A stretch of 64,000 nt of DNA, taken from Alphaproteobacteria bacterium (GTDB lineage: Bacteria > Pseudomonadota > Alphaproteobacteria > Rhodobacterales > Rhodobacteraceae). The DNA lies in contig JAUHVR010000002.1 in assembly GCA_030424865.1 (NCBI GenBank), positions 368,196 through 432,195 of the forward strand, written 5' to 3'. The number at the start of each line of letters is the position of its first letter. Within the stretch, counting starts at the first letter, position 1. Under the pieces are notes generated by a model, which searched no databases, was not told where the DNA came from, and worked only from the letters and a program-made list of their open reading frames with translations. Position numbers and translations under genes: made by a program. Below are positions 35,615 through 44,827 of the stretch, piece by piece.

Positions 35615-38080
35615 TCATTCGGCGGGCTCCAGGGCGACGTCTGTGCGGGGCAGAAGGCTTTGCGGGTCATAGACCGGGTCAGCCAACACACGCGCGGGCC
35701 GGGGCGCGCCGTGGATCAGCACCTGCAATTCGGTGCCCGGGGCGGCGGCCTTGGGGTCGACATAGGCATAGGCCAGGGTTTTCTCGACCGTGTGCCCATA
35801 GGCGACCGAGGCGGTGGCGCCGACGAATGCGCCGTCCAGCATTACCGTTTCACCGCCATGGCCGTCGACGATGCCGTCGCTGTCGATTTCGAGATACGCA
35901 CAGACCCAGGGCAGGCTATCGGCTTCGGCGCTGGCGCGCGTGGCCTCGACGCCCAGGTAATCCTTGTCGAGTTTGACAAAGCGCATGACGTCCGCCTCGG
36001 GCAGGGTGACCTCGTTGGTGAGTTCCGAAGCGCCTTTGAAGCCTTTCTCCATCCGCAGCGCGTTCATGGCGAAGCTGCCGTAATCGACAATGCCATGCGC
36101 CTTGCCTGCGGCCCAGAGCGCGTCATAGACGGCCAGTGCGTGGTCGCGGGGGATGTGCAGTTCCCAGCCCAGCTCGCCTGCATAGGACATGCGGAAGGCC
36201 CAGACCTTGTGGCCGGCCAGCGTGATTTCCTGGGCGGTGAGCCAGCGGAATCCGGCGTTTGACAGGTCGGCCTCGGTACAGGCGGCCATGACCTCGCGGG
36301 CGCGGGGGCCGTTGAGGGCAAGCGCGGCCCAATCGTTGGACCGCAGGGTGACGGTGACATCAGCGCCGTTGCGGTGCGTGTCGAGGTGATCGAGAAGGCG
36401 CTGTTCAAAGAAGGCGGCGCAGACGAGGTAGTAGCGGTCCTCGCCCAGTTTCACGACGGTGGTTTCCAGCTCGATCCGGCCGCGGCGGTTCAGCATATGG
36501 GTCAGGCCGATGCCGCCGACCTTTTGCGGCAGGCGGTTGGCGGTCAGACGGTCCAGCAGCGCGGCGGCGTCGGGGCCCGAGACCTCGACCTTGGTGAAGG
36601 CCGAGATGTCCATGATGCCGACCCCTTCGCGCACGGCGCGGCATTCGGCGCCGACCACGTCATGCACCACGTTGCGCTTGAAGGAATAGTGATCCTCTTG
36701 CGCGACGCCATCCTTGGCGAACCAGCGCGGGCGTTCGTGGCCAAAGACCTCTTCATAGACCGCGCCTTTTTCCTTGAGCCGGTCATACAGCGGCGAGGGT
36801 TTGACCGGGCGGCCCGCAAGGCGGTTGAAATGCGGGAAGGGGATTTCGTGGCGCAGGCAGTAGTCTTCTTCGGCCTTGATCACCTGCCACTCCTTGTTGG
36901 CATAGCTGCCAAAGCGGCGCGGGTCGAACTCGCGCATCGAGATGTCGGCGGACCCGTGCACCATCCAGCGCGCCAGTTCGCGCGTGAGGCCGGGCCCCCA
37001 GCCGATGCCGATCTGCGTGCCGCAGCAGCACCAGTAGTTGCGCACGCCGGGCGCGGGGCCGATCAGCGGGTTGCCATCCGGCGGATGGCTGATTGCGCCG
37101 TGGACATCGCGGGTGATGCCAAGCTCTGCAAAGATCGGCATGCGGTTCAGGCTTTCTTCGAGATAGGGCATGACGCGGTCATAATCCGCCTCGAACAGCC
37201 AGTTTTCGTATTCCCACGGGCAGTGATCGTGCCAGACCGAGTTCGGGTTCTCTTTCTCATAGATCCCGATCAGGCCCTTTTTCTGCTCCATGCGGATGTA
37301 GCCAGAAACCTTGCGGTCGTCGCGGATCACCGGCAGTTCGGTCTCCAGATCGCGGAATTCGGGCACCTCGTCGGTGACGAAGTAGTGGTGCGTCATCGAG
37401 GTCATGGGCAGTTGCAGGCCGGACCATTCGCCCATCTGGCGGGCATAGGTGCCGCCCGCGTTGACCACATGTTCGCAACGGATCGTGCCCTGAACGGTTT
37501 CAACCACCCATTCGCCGTTGTCGTCCTGCGTGATGTTGGTCGCGCGGCACTGGCGGATGATGCGCACGCCTTTCTGGCGGGCACCGGCGGCCATGGCCAT
37601 CGTCACGTTGGTCGGATCCACGTGGCCGTCGTCGGGCGTATGCAGCGCCCCGATCACGCCGTCGAGGTTGTAGAACGGGTGCAGCTTGCGCACCTGGTCC
37701 GGGCCGACGAGGTCGATGTTGAAGCCCATGCCGCGCGCGACCGACAGCGTGTGGCGCAGCCAGTCCATCTCATCTTCGGTATAGGCCAGGCGGAACGAGC
37801 CGCATCCATGCCACGTGACGGCCTGGCCGGTCTCGGCCTCTAGCGCGCCTGAGTAAAGCCCGACGTTGTAATCGACGCATTTGCCCAGCGACAGGCTAGA
37901 GGTCGAATGCGTGATCTGCCCCGCCGCGTGCCAGGTCGAGCCGGATGTCAGCTCGGCCTTTTCCAGCAGGACCACATCGGTCCAGCCTTCATGCGCCAAG
38001 TGATAGGCCAGACCCACCCCCATGACGCCGCCACCCACGATGACCACGCGTGCCTGCGTGGGGAAATCTTTCTCCGACAT
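35615..38080 (-). CDS. FAD-dependent dimethylglycine/sarcosine dehydrogenase-like protein with GcvT domain
   Basis: An 821-residue two-domain enzyme. Residues ~1-400 form a DAO-type flavoprotein: GGGVMG at 16-21, and H51 in STWHAAG is where FAD is covalently attached in dimethylglycine and sarcosine dehydrogenases. Residues ~430-800 form the GcvT-like folate-binding domain (MDISAFTKVEVSGPDA, RMSYAGELGWELH). The expected role is oxidative N-demethylation with capture of the methyl carbon on tetrahydrofolate. It is the first gene of the operon, divergent from an RpiR regulator. Confidence 0.9.
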   Translation of the reverse strand: MSEKDFPTQARVVIVGGGVMGVGLAYHLAHEGWTDVVLLEKAELTSGSTWHAAGQITHSTSSLSLGKCVDYNVGLYSGALEAETGQAVTWHGCGSFRLAYTEDEMDWLRHTLSVARGMGFNIDLVGPDQVRKLHPFYNLDGVIGALHTPDDGHVDPTNVTMAMAAGARQKGVRIIRQCRATNITQDDNGEWVVETVQGTIRCEHVVNAGGTYARQMGEWSGLQLPMTSMTHHYFVTDEVPEFRDLETELPVIRDDRKVSGYIRMEQKKGLIGIYEKENPNSVWHDHCPWEYENWLFEADYDRVMPYLEESLNRMPIFAELGITRDVHGAISHPPDGNPLIGPAPGVRNYWCCCGTQIGIGWGPGLTRELARWMVHGSADISMREFDPRRFGSYANKEWQVIKAEEDYCLRHEIPFPHFNRLAGRPVKPSPLYDRLKEKGAVYEEVFGHERPRWFAKDGVAQEDHYSFKRNVVHDVVGAECRAVREGVGIMDISAFTKVEVSGPDAAALLDRLTANRLPQKVGGIGLTHMLNRRGRIELETTVVKLGEDRYYLVCAAFFEQRLLDHLDTHRNGADVTVTLRSNDWAALALNGPRAREVMAACTEADLSNAGFRWLTAQEITLAGHKVWAFRMSYAGELGWELHIPRDHALAVYDALWAAGKAHGIVDYGSFAMNALRMEKGFKGASELTNEVTLPEADVMRFVKLDKDYLGVEATRASAEADSLPWVCAYLEIDSDGIVDGHGGETVMLDGAFVGATASVAYGHTVEKTLAYAYVDPKAAAPGTELQVLIHGAPRPARVLADPVYDPQSLLPRTDVALEPAE

Positions 38081-38126
38081 GTCGGAACCTTTCGGAAAGA
38101 GTCGAAATTTGCTCGACAGCGTAATC

Positions 38127-38172
38127 GTACATGTGTACCGTCGTCAATCATGAATGACACAAATGTATCATC
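38127..38172. promoter_or_regulatory. Probable operator in the divergent RpiR promoter region
   Basis: The inverted repeat GTACA-TG-TGTAC at 38127-38138 lies between the flavoprotein and rpiR-like starts. A second AT-rich stretch with AAATGTATCAT overlaps the first rpiR codons. Position suggests autoregulation and control of both divergent operons. Confidence 0.5.
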
Positions 38173-39037
38173 TGAGATTCTGGGCCGCCTGGCCGACGAA
38201 TGGGACACGCTGACGCCCGAGGCGCAGAAGGCCGCGCGCTACGTGCTGGAAAACCCGCAGGACGTGGGGGTTTCAACCGTGCGCGAGATTGCCGAGGCGG
38301 CGCGCGTGAAGCCCAACACCTTTGTCCGCATGGCGCGGCAGGTGGGGTTCGAAGGTTACGAGGATTTCCGAGCGCCGTTTCGCGAGGCGATCCGGCGCGG
38401 CACTGTCAGTTTCCCGGACCGCGCGCGCTGGCTGCAGGACATCCGCAAGTCGGGTGAGCTGGGTGGGCTTTACGCCGATGTGGTGGGCGCCGCGATCCGC
38501 AATGTCGAAGAGACATTCGCCGCGATCTCGGCAGAGGATCTGCGCATCGCGGCCGAGGCGATCTGGAATTCGCGGCAGGTCTATACGCTGGGCGTCGGGG
38601 TGAACAACTCGAACGCGCGGAACTTCACCTATCTGGCCTCGACCAGCATGAAGGATTTTCACGCCATCCCGCGGCCCGGTTCCGTGGCGGTCGATGATCT
38701 GGCCTGGGCGGACGAACGTGACATCCTGATCGCCATGACCTGCAGGCCCTACAGACGCGAGGTGGTCGAGGCCGTCAGTACCGCCCGCGAACAGGGCATG
38801 ACGGTCGTCGGCATCTCTGACAGTCCCGCAAGCCCGATTGTGCTGGCCGCGCACCACCGCTTTGTCGTGGCCTCGGACAGCCCACAGTTCTTTCCGTCGT
38901 CAGTCAGCACCATCGCGCTGCTTGAGACATTGCTGAGCTTCGTCGTCGCCATCGCGTCGGACGAAATTGTGGAACGGGTGGAAAAATTCCACCGTCGCCG
39001 TCACCAACTGGGCATCTATCAGGAGGACCCGGAATGA
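38150..39037 (+). CDS. MurR/RpiR-family transcriptional regulator
   Basis: A 295-residue regulator. The N-terminal HTH_6 domain (residues ~1-80) has LTPEAQKAARYVLENP and IAEAARVKPNTFVRMARQVGF. The C-terminal SIS sugar/ligand-binding domain (~115-260) has VYTLGVGVNNSNARN and TVVGISDSPASP. The ATG at 38150 is chosen because upstream codons overlap the divergent gene's leader. It overlaps the Rieske gene by 4 bases and probably senses a catabolic intermediate to control both arms of the cluster. Confidence 0.88.
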   Translation: MNDTNVSSEILGRLADEWDTLTPEAQKAARYVLENPQDVGVSTVREIAEAARVKPNTFVRMARQVGFEGYEDFRAPFREAIRRGTVSFPDRARWLQDIRKSGELGGLYADVVGAAIRNVEETFAAISAEDLRIAAEAIWNSRQVYTLGVGVNNSNARNFTYLASTSMKDFHAIPRPGSVAVDDLAWADERDILIAMTCRPYRREVVEAVSTAREQGMTVVGISDSPASPIVLAAHHRFVVASDSPQFFPSSVSTIALLETLLSFVVAIASDEIVERVEKFHRRRHQLGIYQEDPE

Positions 39038-40116
39038 ACAAACCCTTGGTCCATTCGCTGGACGCCCGGTACTACACCGATCCCGTGATCTTTGAGGCCG
39101 AACGCACCGGCGTGCTGTCGCGCACCTGGCAGTTCGCATGTCATCAGAGCCAGGTCGAAAACCCGGGCGACTATCTTGCGTTCGAGATGGCCGGCGAAAG
39201 CCTGTTCTGCGTCAAAGGGCGCGATGGGGTGATCCGCACCTTCTACAACGTCTGCCAGCACCGGGCGCATGAGCTGGTGACAGGCAGCGGCAACACCCGG
39301 GTTGTGGTCTGTCCTTACCACGCCTGGACCTACGAGCTGACGGGTGGGCTGCGGTCGGGGCCGAACCTGAAAAAGGTCGAAGGGTTCGACCGGTCCAAGG
39401 TTTGCCTGACCGAGGTGCGGACCGAGGTTTTCCTTGGCTTCGTCTTCGTGAACCTCGACCCCGAGGCCAAACCGATGGACGACTGGTTTCCCGGCGCGCG
39501 GGCCGAATTGCAGGATTGGGTGCCGCACTACGAGCGGCTGAAGCCCATCGAATGGGTTGAGATCCCCGAAAATTGCAACTGGAAGGTCTCGGTCGAGAAT
39601 TATTCGGAATGCTATCACTGCTCGCTGAACCACCCGACCTTTGCGACCGGTGTGGTGAAGCCCGAAACCTATGACATCCAGCCCCAGGGCTATTGCCTGA
39701 GGCACACGACCGAATGCCAGAACCTGGACAGCATGACCTATGCCATCGATACCTCGCGCGCCCATGCCGAGGAGTATTCCAGCTGGTTCCTCTGGCCGAT
39801 GTTCTCGTTCCAGGTCTATCCGGGCAACGTGCTGAACACCTATCACTGGCGGGCGGTGGATGCCGACCACGTCGTGGTCTGGCGCGGCTGGTATTCGATT
39901 GACGGCACCGATGACGAGGTAGTGCGGCGTTTGTCGGTTCAGGACCGTCAGACGACGGTGGCCGAGGATATCACGCTGGTGGAATCGGTGCAGCGTGGTC
40001 TGAAATCGCGCGGCTACGTGCCGGGGCCCTTGGTTCTGGATCCCAAGTGCGGCGTGAACTCGGAACATTCGATCCTGCATCTGCAGCGCTGGATGCGCGA
40101 AGCGGTGGACGGATAA
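39034..40116 (+). CDS. Rieske non-heme iron oxygenase, betaine N-demethylase-like
   Basis: A 360-residue oxygenase alpha subunit. The Rieske [2Fe-2S] ligands are C74 and H76 (CQHRAH) and C93 and H96 (CPYHAW). The catalytic iron site lies in NYSECYHCSLNHP with H194, H199 and a bridging E191, the glutamate seen in carnitine, glycine-betaine and stachydrine demethylases. It should remove an N-methyl group as formaldehyde. No ferredoxin-reductase partner is present in the window, so electrons come from a distant gene. Context suggests proline-betaine or hydroxyproline-betaine. Confidence 0.88.
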   Translation: MNKPLVHSLDARYYTDPVIFEAERTGVLSRTWQFACHQSQVENPGDYLAFEMAGESLFCVKGRDGVIRTFYNVCQHRAHELVTGSGNTRVVVCPYHAWTYELTGGLRSGPNLKKVEGFDRSKVCLTEVRTEVFLGFVFVNLDPEAKPMDDWFPGARAELQDWVPHYERLKPIEWVEIPENCNWKVSVENYSECYHCSLNHPTFATGVVKPETYDIQPQGYCLRHTTECQNLDSMTYAIDTSRAHAEEYSSWFLWPMFSFQVYPGNVLNTYHWRAVDADHVVVWRGWYSIDGTDDEVVRRLSVQDRQTTVAEDITLVESVQRGLKSRGYVPGPLVLDPKCGVNSEHSILHLQRWMREAVDG

Positions 40117-40154
40117 GGCCCGCGACGCAAGGGCCGGAACAACAGGAGAGACCC

Positions 40155-41606
40155 ATGCGGGACATCGCCCCCTATTGGCAGAACTACATCAACGGCGCCT
40201 GGGTGGACGGCGGAGCAGGGCGCATTGCCGTGCTGGACCCCGGAACCGGCGCGCATCTGGCCGAGCATGCGCTGGCCAACGGGCAGGACGTGGATCAGGC
40301 CGTTCAGGCGGCCAAGCGCGTACACCTGTCAGGCGCCCTGTCGGACATGCGCCCGATTGAACGGGGCCGGATGGTGCAGGCGATGGGCCGCTACATCCTT
40401 GACCACAAGGACGAGATCGCCGAGGTGCTGACCCGCGAACAGGGCAAACCGCTTTGGGAGGCGATGATCGAGGTCGAAGGCGCGGCGCTGTACTTCGAAT
40501 ACTACGGCAACCAGGCCTCGACGATCGAAGGCCGCTCGATTCCGCTGGGCTCTGGCTATTTCGACTTCACGACTTACGAACCCTTTGGCGTCACCGCCCA
40601 TGTGATCCCCTGGAACTATCCCATCGAGATGACCGCACGCTCGGTCTCGGCGGCGCTGGCGACCGGCAACACGGTTGTGGTCAAGAGCCCCGAACTGACG
40701 CCGCTGACCAACGCCTGGATCGCACTTGCGGCCGAGGCCGTGGGGTTCCCGGCGGGCACCGTGAACGTACTGTGCGGATTGGGGCACGAGGCCGGGGCGG
40801 CGCTGGCCAGTCATCCGGACGTCAACCAGATCGTCTTTACCGGCTCGGTGCCGACGGGCATCGCCATTGCCTCGGCCGCGGCACGCAACGTGGTGCCTTG
40901 CGTGTTGGAACTGGGCGGCAAATCCGCCGCGATTGTCTATGACGACGCGGACCTTGACGCGTTCGAGACCGATCTGCGCTGGGGCATCTATTTCAACGCG
41001 GGTCAGGTCTGCAGTGCCATGAGCCGGGTTCTGGTGCACCAGTCGCGTCATGACGAACTGGTCGAACGCGCGGCGAACGTTGCGCGCAAGCTTTCGGTCG
41101 GGCCGGGCATCGACCGGGCCGAGTCCGGCGACACGATGGGCGCGATGGTCAGCGAAGCGCAGCGGGATCGCGCAGCGGGCATGGTGGCAGATGCCGAGGC
41201 CGCCGGCGCGCGGATTGTCACCGGTGGCCGCAAGCTGAATGTGCCGGGGGCGTTCCTGGAACCAACGGTTCTGGAAGGCGTCACCCCGACGATGACCATC
41301 GCCCAGGAAGAGGTCTTTGGCCCGGTTCTGTCGGTCCTGCCTTTCCGCGACGAAGACGAAGCCCTGCGCATCGCCAACGGCACGCCTTATGGCCTTGTGG
41401 GCGGGGTGTTCACCCGCGATCTGGATCGGGCCACCCGCACGGCACGGCGGGTTCGGGCCGGTCAGGTCTTTGTCAATGAATGGTACGCCGGTGGGGTGGA
41501 AACGCCCTTTGGCGGCTTCGGCAAGTCCGGATATGGCCGTGAAAAGGGTCGCGAGGCGCTGTGGAACTATGTCCAGACCAAAAACATCGCGATCCGCACA
41601 CGGTAA
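40155..41606 (+). CDS. Aldehyde dehydrogenase, betaine-aldehyde/aminobutyraldehyde type
   Basis: A 483-residue NAD(P)+ aldehyde dehydrogenase. PWNYPIEM, FTGSVPTG, LELGGKSA (general-base glutamate) and NAGQVCSAMSR (catalytic cysteine) are all present. AGGAGAG precedes the ATG at 40155. It lies 38 bases after the Rieske gene and probably oxidises an aldehyde formed during osmolyte degradation. It is a separate paralogue from the aldehyde dehydrogenase at 6.4-7.8 kb. Confidence 0.92.
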   Translation: MRDIAPYWQNYINGAWVDGGAGRIAVLDPGTGAHLAEHALANGQDVDQAVQAAKRVHLSGALSDMRPIERGRMVQAMGRYILDHKDEIAEVLTREQGKPLWEAMIEVEGAALYFEYYGNQASTIEGRSIPLGSGYFDFTTYEPFGVTAHVIPWNYPIEMTARSVSAALATGNTVVVKSPELTPLTNAWIALAAEAVGFPAGTVNVLCGLGHEAGAALASHPDVNQIVFTGSVPTGIAIASAAARNVVPCVLELGGKSAAIVYDDADLDAFETDLRWGIYFNAGQVCSAMSRVLVHQSRHDELVERAANVARKLSVGPGIDRAESGDTMGAMVSEAQRDRAAGMVADAEAAGARIVTGGRKLNVPGAFLEPTVLEGVTPTMTIAQEEVFGPVLSVLPFRDEDEALRIANGTPYGLVGGVFTRDLDRATRTARRVRAGQVFVNEWYAGGVETPFGGFGKSGYGREKGREALWNYVQTKNIAIRTR

Positions 41607-41677
41607 CACCGGGCCCGGGGGTTGTACCCGGGCCTGTTGGCCTTAACATAGCAGTCAAGCGAATTCAGGAGACTGCT

Positions 41678-42721
41678 ATGAAGATGAACCCGCTTGGCCG
41701 CACCGGCCTTGAGGTGAGCGAGCTTTGCCTGGGCACCATGACCTATGGCAACCAGACCCCGCCCGAAGACGCACATGCCCAGATGGACTGCGCGCTGGAC
41801 GCAGGCATCAATTTCTTTGACACCGCCGAGATGTACCCGGTGCTGCCGATCACCAAGGAGACGGTGGGGGGAAGCGAATCCATCATCGGTGATTGGTTCG
41901 AAAAATCCGGGCGCCGCGACGAGGTGATCCTGGCCACCAAACACTCGGGCGCCGGTTTGGCCGTTGTCCGTGATGGCGCGCCGATCACCGCCGAAACGAT
42001 CCGGCCCACCATCGAAGGGTCGCTGAAGCGGCTCAAGACCGATTACATCGACCTCTATCAGTTCCATTGGCCGAACCGCGGGTCCTACATGTTCCGACAG
42101 AACTGGACCTATGATCCCTCGGGTCAGGATCCGGTGGCCGTGCGCGAGAACATGATCGAATGTCTTGAGGCGCTGAAAGCCGAGGTCGCGCGCGGAACGA
42201 TCCGTGCGTTTGGTCTGTCGAACGAAAGCGCCTGGGGTACGGCGCAATGGCTGAAGCTGGCCGAGGAAACGGGCGGGCCCCGGGTGGCCTCGATCCAGAA
42301 CGAATACTCGCTGATGTGCCGCCTGGCCGACACCGACCTGGCCGAGCTGATGGTCAACGAAGACGTGGGCCTGCTGCCCTTTTCGCCGCTGGCGACGGGT
42401 TTCCTGACCGGCAAATATCAGGGCGGCGCGGTGCCGGAAGGGTCGCGCATGTCGATCAGTCAGGACATGAGCGGACGCAACAGCCCGCGCGCGCTGGCTG
42501 CCGTGGATGCCTATCTGGGCGTGGCCGCCAAACACGGGCTGGACCCGGTGCACATGGCGCTGGCCTGGTCGGCGCGCCGGCCTTTTGTGGCCTCGTCGAT
42601 CTTTGGCGCAACGACGCTGGAGCAGCTGAAACACCTTCTGCCCGCCGCCGAGGTCACCTTGTCGGACGAGCTGCTGGATGATCTGAATGCCGCCCACAAG
42701 GCGCACCCGATGCCCTATTGA
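41678..42721 (+). CDS. Aldo/keto reductase
   Basis: A 347-residue NADPH-dependent reductase of the Tas/YghZ-like branch. It has GLEVSELCLGTMTYG, an aspartate/tyrosine pair in FFDTAEMYPV, the lysine in LATKHSG and the histidine in DLYQFHWPN, forming the catalytic tetrad. Late sequence includes SIFGATTLEQL for cofactor binding. CAGGAGA lies upstream of the ATG. A GC hairpin without a T-run (about 41611-41633) separates it from the aldehyde dehydrogenase gene. Confidence 0.9.
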   Translation: MKMNPLGRTGLEVSELCLGTMTYGNQTPPEDAHAQMDCALDAGINFFDTAEMYPVLPITKETVGGSESIIGDWFEKSGRRDEVILATKHSGAGLAVVRDGAPITAETIRPTIEGSLKRLKTDYIDLYQFHWPNRGSYMFRQNWTYDPSGQDPVAVRENMIECLEALKAEVARGTIRAFGLSNESAWGTAQWLKLAEETGGPRVASIQNEYSLMCRLADTDLAELMVNEDVGLLPFSPLATGFLTGKYQGGAVPEGSRMSISQDMSGRNSPRALAAVDAYLGVAAKHGLDPVHMALAWSARRPFVASSIFGATTLEQLKHLLPAAEVTLSDELLDDLNAAHKAHPMPY

Positions 42722-42730
42722 TCCGGTCCG

Positions 42731-42757
42731 GGCGCGGGTTGCCTAACCCGCGTCCGA
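42731..42757. terminator. Hairpin between convergent aldo/keto reductase and XRE genes
   Basis: GCGCGGGTT-GCCT-AACCCGCGT forms a stem of about 8-9 bp in the short space between the two stop codons. There is no long T-run, so it is a weak or Rho-assisted terminator at best. Confidence 0.5.
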
Positions 42758-43600
42758 TAACTCGGTCAGATGGTCCGCGATTTCGCGGGCCGAGACCTCG
42801 GCCTCGCGCACAAGGGCGTCGAAATGCGTGGTAAAGGCCTGCACCCGTTCCGTGTCACGGAAGGTGATGTAGTTGCTGCCCATGTAGATGACCGCCAACA
42901 AGGGGCCAAAGATCGTGATCGGCGCGGAATAGACGCGCCGGGCGTCGAATGCGTACAGCCTGAGACGCGGATAAAGGGTCTCGGTCATCCGGATCAGATG
43001 GGCGAACTGTTCTCGACGCACGTCGTCTGGAAGTCCGGCGTAGTACCCTCTGGTACCGGCAAAGCAGGTCAGTTCGTGCAGCGGCAAGGCCACCTCGAAA
43101 TCCGAATTAGAAGCCTGCATCCAGGCCAGCCGGTCCTGCGAGGCATTGATCGCCTGCTCGGCGGTCTTGCCCAGGTGCGGCGCATATTCCCATTCAAGCA
43201 TGGCGCGGGTCTTCAGCATGTCGGGCAGTGTCGCCGGGACGTATCGGATCTTGTATCCCTCGGCCTCGCGGTGCCATTCAAAGATCTGCTCGTCGACAAG
43301 GGCCCGGGGGGCCTCGGTCACTGAAAGAGACGTCGCCAGGATATCCGCCGCGCTTTCAGGGCGGTCCGACAGGCCCAGAAGCCAGTCGCTGGACACGCCA
43401 AGCGCCGCTGCGCAGGCGCCGACAAGATGCGCGTTCGGCAGCCGCGCGCCGTCGCCGGACAAAAGCTGAGAGATCGTCGAGCGATCGACCCCTGCCGCGC
43501 GGGCCAGCGCGCTTTGATTGCTGTGGGCCAGATCAATGGCCTGTTTCAGGCGAAGCCGGAACTGTTCCGCTCTGTCACGTTTGTCGACCTTTTTCATCAT
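42743..43600 (-). CDS. XRE-family transcriptional regulator
   Basis: A 285-residue regulator. The N-terminal HTH (residues ~12-80) reads SNQSALARAAGVDRSTISQLLSG and ends LGVSSDWLLGL. The remaining ~200 residues form a sensor-like domain (WHREAEGYKIRYVPATLPD, YGPLL-type segments) without recognised enzymatic motifs. It is convergent with the aldo/keto reductase gene and may or may not control it. Its ligand is unknown. Confidence 0.8.
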   Translation of the reverse strand: MMKKVDKRDRAEQFRLRLKQAIDLAHSNQSALARAAGVDRSTISQLLSGDGARLPNAHLVGACAAALGVSSDWLLGLSDRPESAADILATSLSVTEAPRALVDEQIFEWHREAEGYKIRYVPATLPDMLKTRAMLEWEYAPHLGKTAEQAINASQDRLAWMQASNSDFEVALPLHELTCFAGTRGYYAGLPDDVRREQFAHLIRMTETLYPRLRLYAFDARRVYSAPITIFGPLLAVIYMGSNYITFRDTERVQAFTTHFDALVREAEVSAREIADHLTELSDAG

Positions 43601-43705
43601 GTCGTGAGTTTTATCACATCTGAGGATTTTTGTTAACTATTGCCTGAATACCCAACGGTGCAGCGCCGCGATAGCAGGGAAGGGAGATTTGTTTAGGAGC
43701 GTCAA

Positions 43706-43912
43706 ATGGAAACGCGGGCCCGGTCCCTTGTCAAAGCCGTTGTGTGGACGGCGATTGGTCTGATCTGTATGTGTGTGGTCGGCCTGATCTTCACCGGATC
43801 AATTGCCGTGGGCGGCGCGATGGCGGTGATCAATGCCGGGCTTGGGCTGCTGACCTATCTGGTGTACGAACGCGTCTGGGCCCGCATCGGCTGGGGCCGT
43901 CTGGATGCGTGA
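43706..43912 (+). CDS. DUF2061 family small membrane protein
   Basis: A 68-residue protein with two hydrophobic helices (AVVWTAIGLICMCVVGLIF and AVGGAMAVINAGLGLLTYLV) and the terminal YERVWARIGWG typical of DUF2061. AGGAG precedes the ATG. It overlaps the desaturase gene by 8 bases. DUF2061 proteins have no established function. Confidence 0.82.
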   Translation: METRARSLVKAVVWTAIGLICMCVVGLIFTGSIAVGGAMAVINAGLGLLTYLVYERVWARIGWGRLDA

Positions 43913-44807
43913 GACCCCGCTGCGTATCACCGAATGGCCAACACTGATCCTGCTGGTGGTCTGCTACGCGCTTTGGGCGCTGGGCACGACTTGGGCGGCG
44001 CAGCTTTGGGTGCCGCTGGGGATCGTCTTGGCCACGCTGGGGGCGGCGCTGCATTCCTCGCTCAGCCACGAGATGCTGCATGGGCATCCGACCTCGAACC
44101 GGCATGTGAACGCGGCGCTGGTCTTTCCGGCGCTTTCGGTCTGCATCCCCTACATCCGGTTCCGCGACACCCATCTGGCGCACCACCAGGACTCGTTCCT
44201 GACCGATCCCTATGACGATCCCGAAAGCAACTATCACGACCCGGCGGTCTGGGCGCAGTTGCCGCGTTGGTTCCAACGGGTTCTGATGTTCAACAACAGC
44301 CTGCTGGGCCGTCTGCTGATCGGGCCGATGGTGGGGCAGATCGCCTTTATGCGTGATGACCTGAGGCAGATACTGGCGGGCGACCGCCGTGTCCTGATGG
44401 GCTGGCTGATGCACATCCCCGCCGTGGGGCTGGTACTGTGGTGGGTGCTGGCCGTCGGCAGCCTGCCGGTCTGGGCCTGGCTGCTGTCGGTCTACATGGC
44501 GCATGCGATCCTCAAGATCCGGACCTTCCTGGAACACCAGGCGCATGAACGCGCCCGAGGCCGGACGGTCATCATCGAGGACAAGGGCCCGCTGGCGCTG
44601 ATCTTTCTGAACAACAACCTGCATGTCGTGCACCACATGCACCCGCGCGTTCCGTGGTACAGCCTGCCGACCCTTTATGCGTCGAACAAGGGCCGCTACC
44701 TGGACCGCAACGACGGGTATCGGTACACCTCGTATGCCGAGATCTTTCGGTGCTATTTCTTCAAAGCCAAGGATCCGGTGCCGCACCCCCTCTGGCCAAA
44801 GCCCTGA
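43905..44807 (+). CDS. Fatty acid desaturase-family membrane di-iron enzyme
   Basis: A 300-residue membrane protein with the three histidine boxes of desaturase/hydroxylase enzymes: HEMLHGH, HLAHHQD and HVVHHMHP. Hydrophobic pairs lie between them. It probably introduces a double bond or hydroxyl group into a lipid, alkane or carotenoid. The first overlap (8 bases) ties it to the DUF2061 gene. The substrate is not evident; no acyl-carrier or ferredoxin gene is adjacent. Confidence 0.85.
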   Translation: MRETPLRITEWPTLILLVVCYALWALGTTWAAQLWVPLGIVLATLGAALHSSLSHEMLHGHPTSNRHVNAALVFPALSVCIPYIRFRDTHLAHHQDSFLTDPYDDPESNYHDPAVWAQLPRWFQRVLMFNNSLLGRLLIGPMVGQIAFMRDDLRQILAGDRRVLMGWLMHIPAVGLVLWWVLAVGSLPVWAWLLSVYMAHAILKIRTFLEHQAHERARGRTVIIEDKGPLALIFLNNNLHVVHHMHPRVPWYSLPTLYASNKGRYLDRNDGYRYTSYAEIFRCYFFKAKDPVPHPLWPKP

Positions 44808-44827
44808 GCCTACGCCACTAAGGGCCC

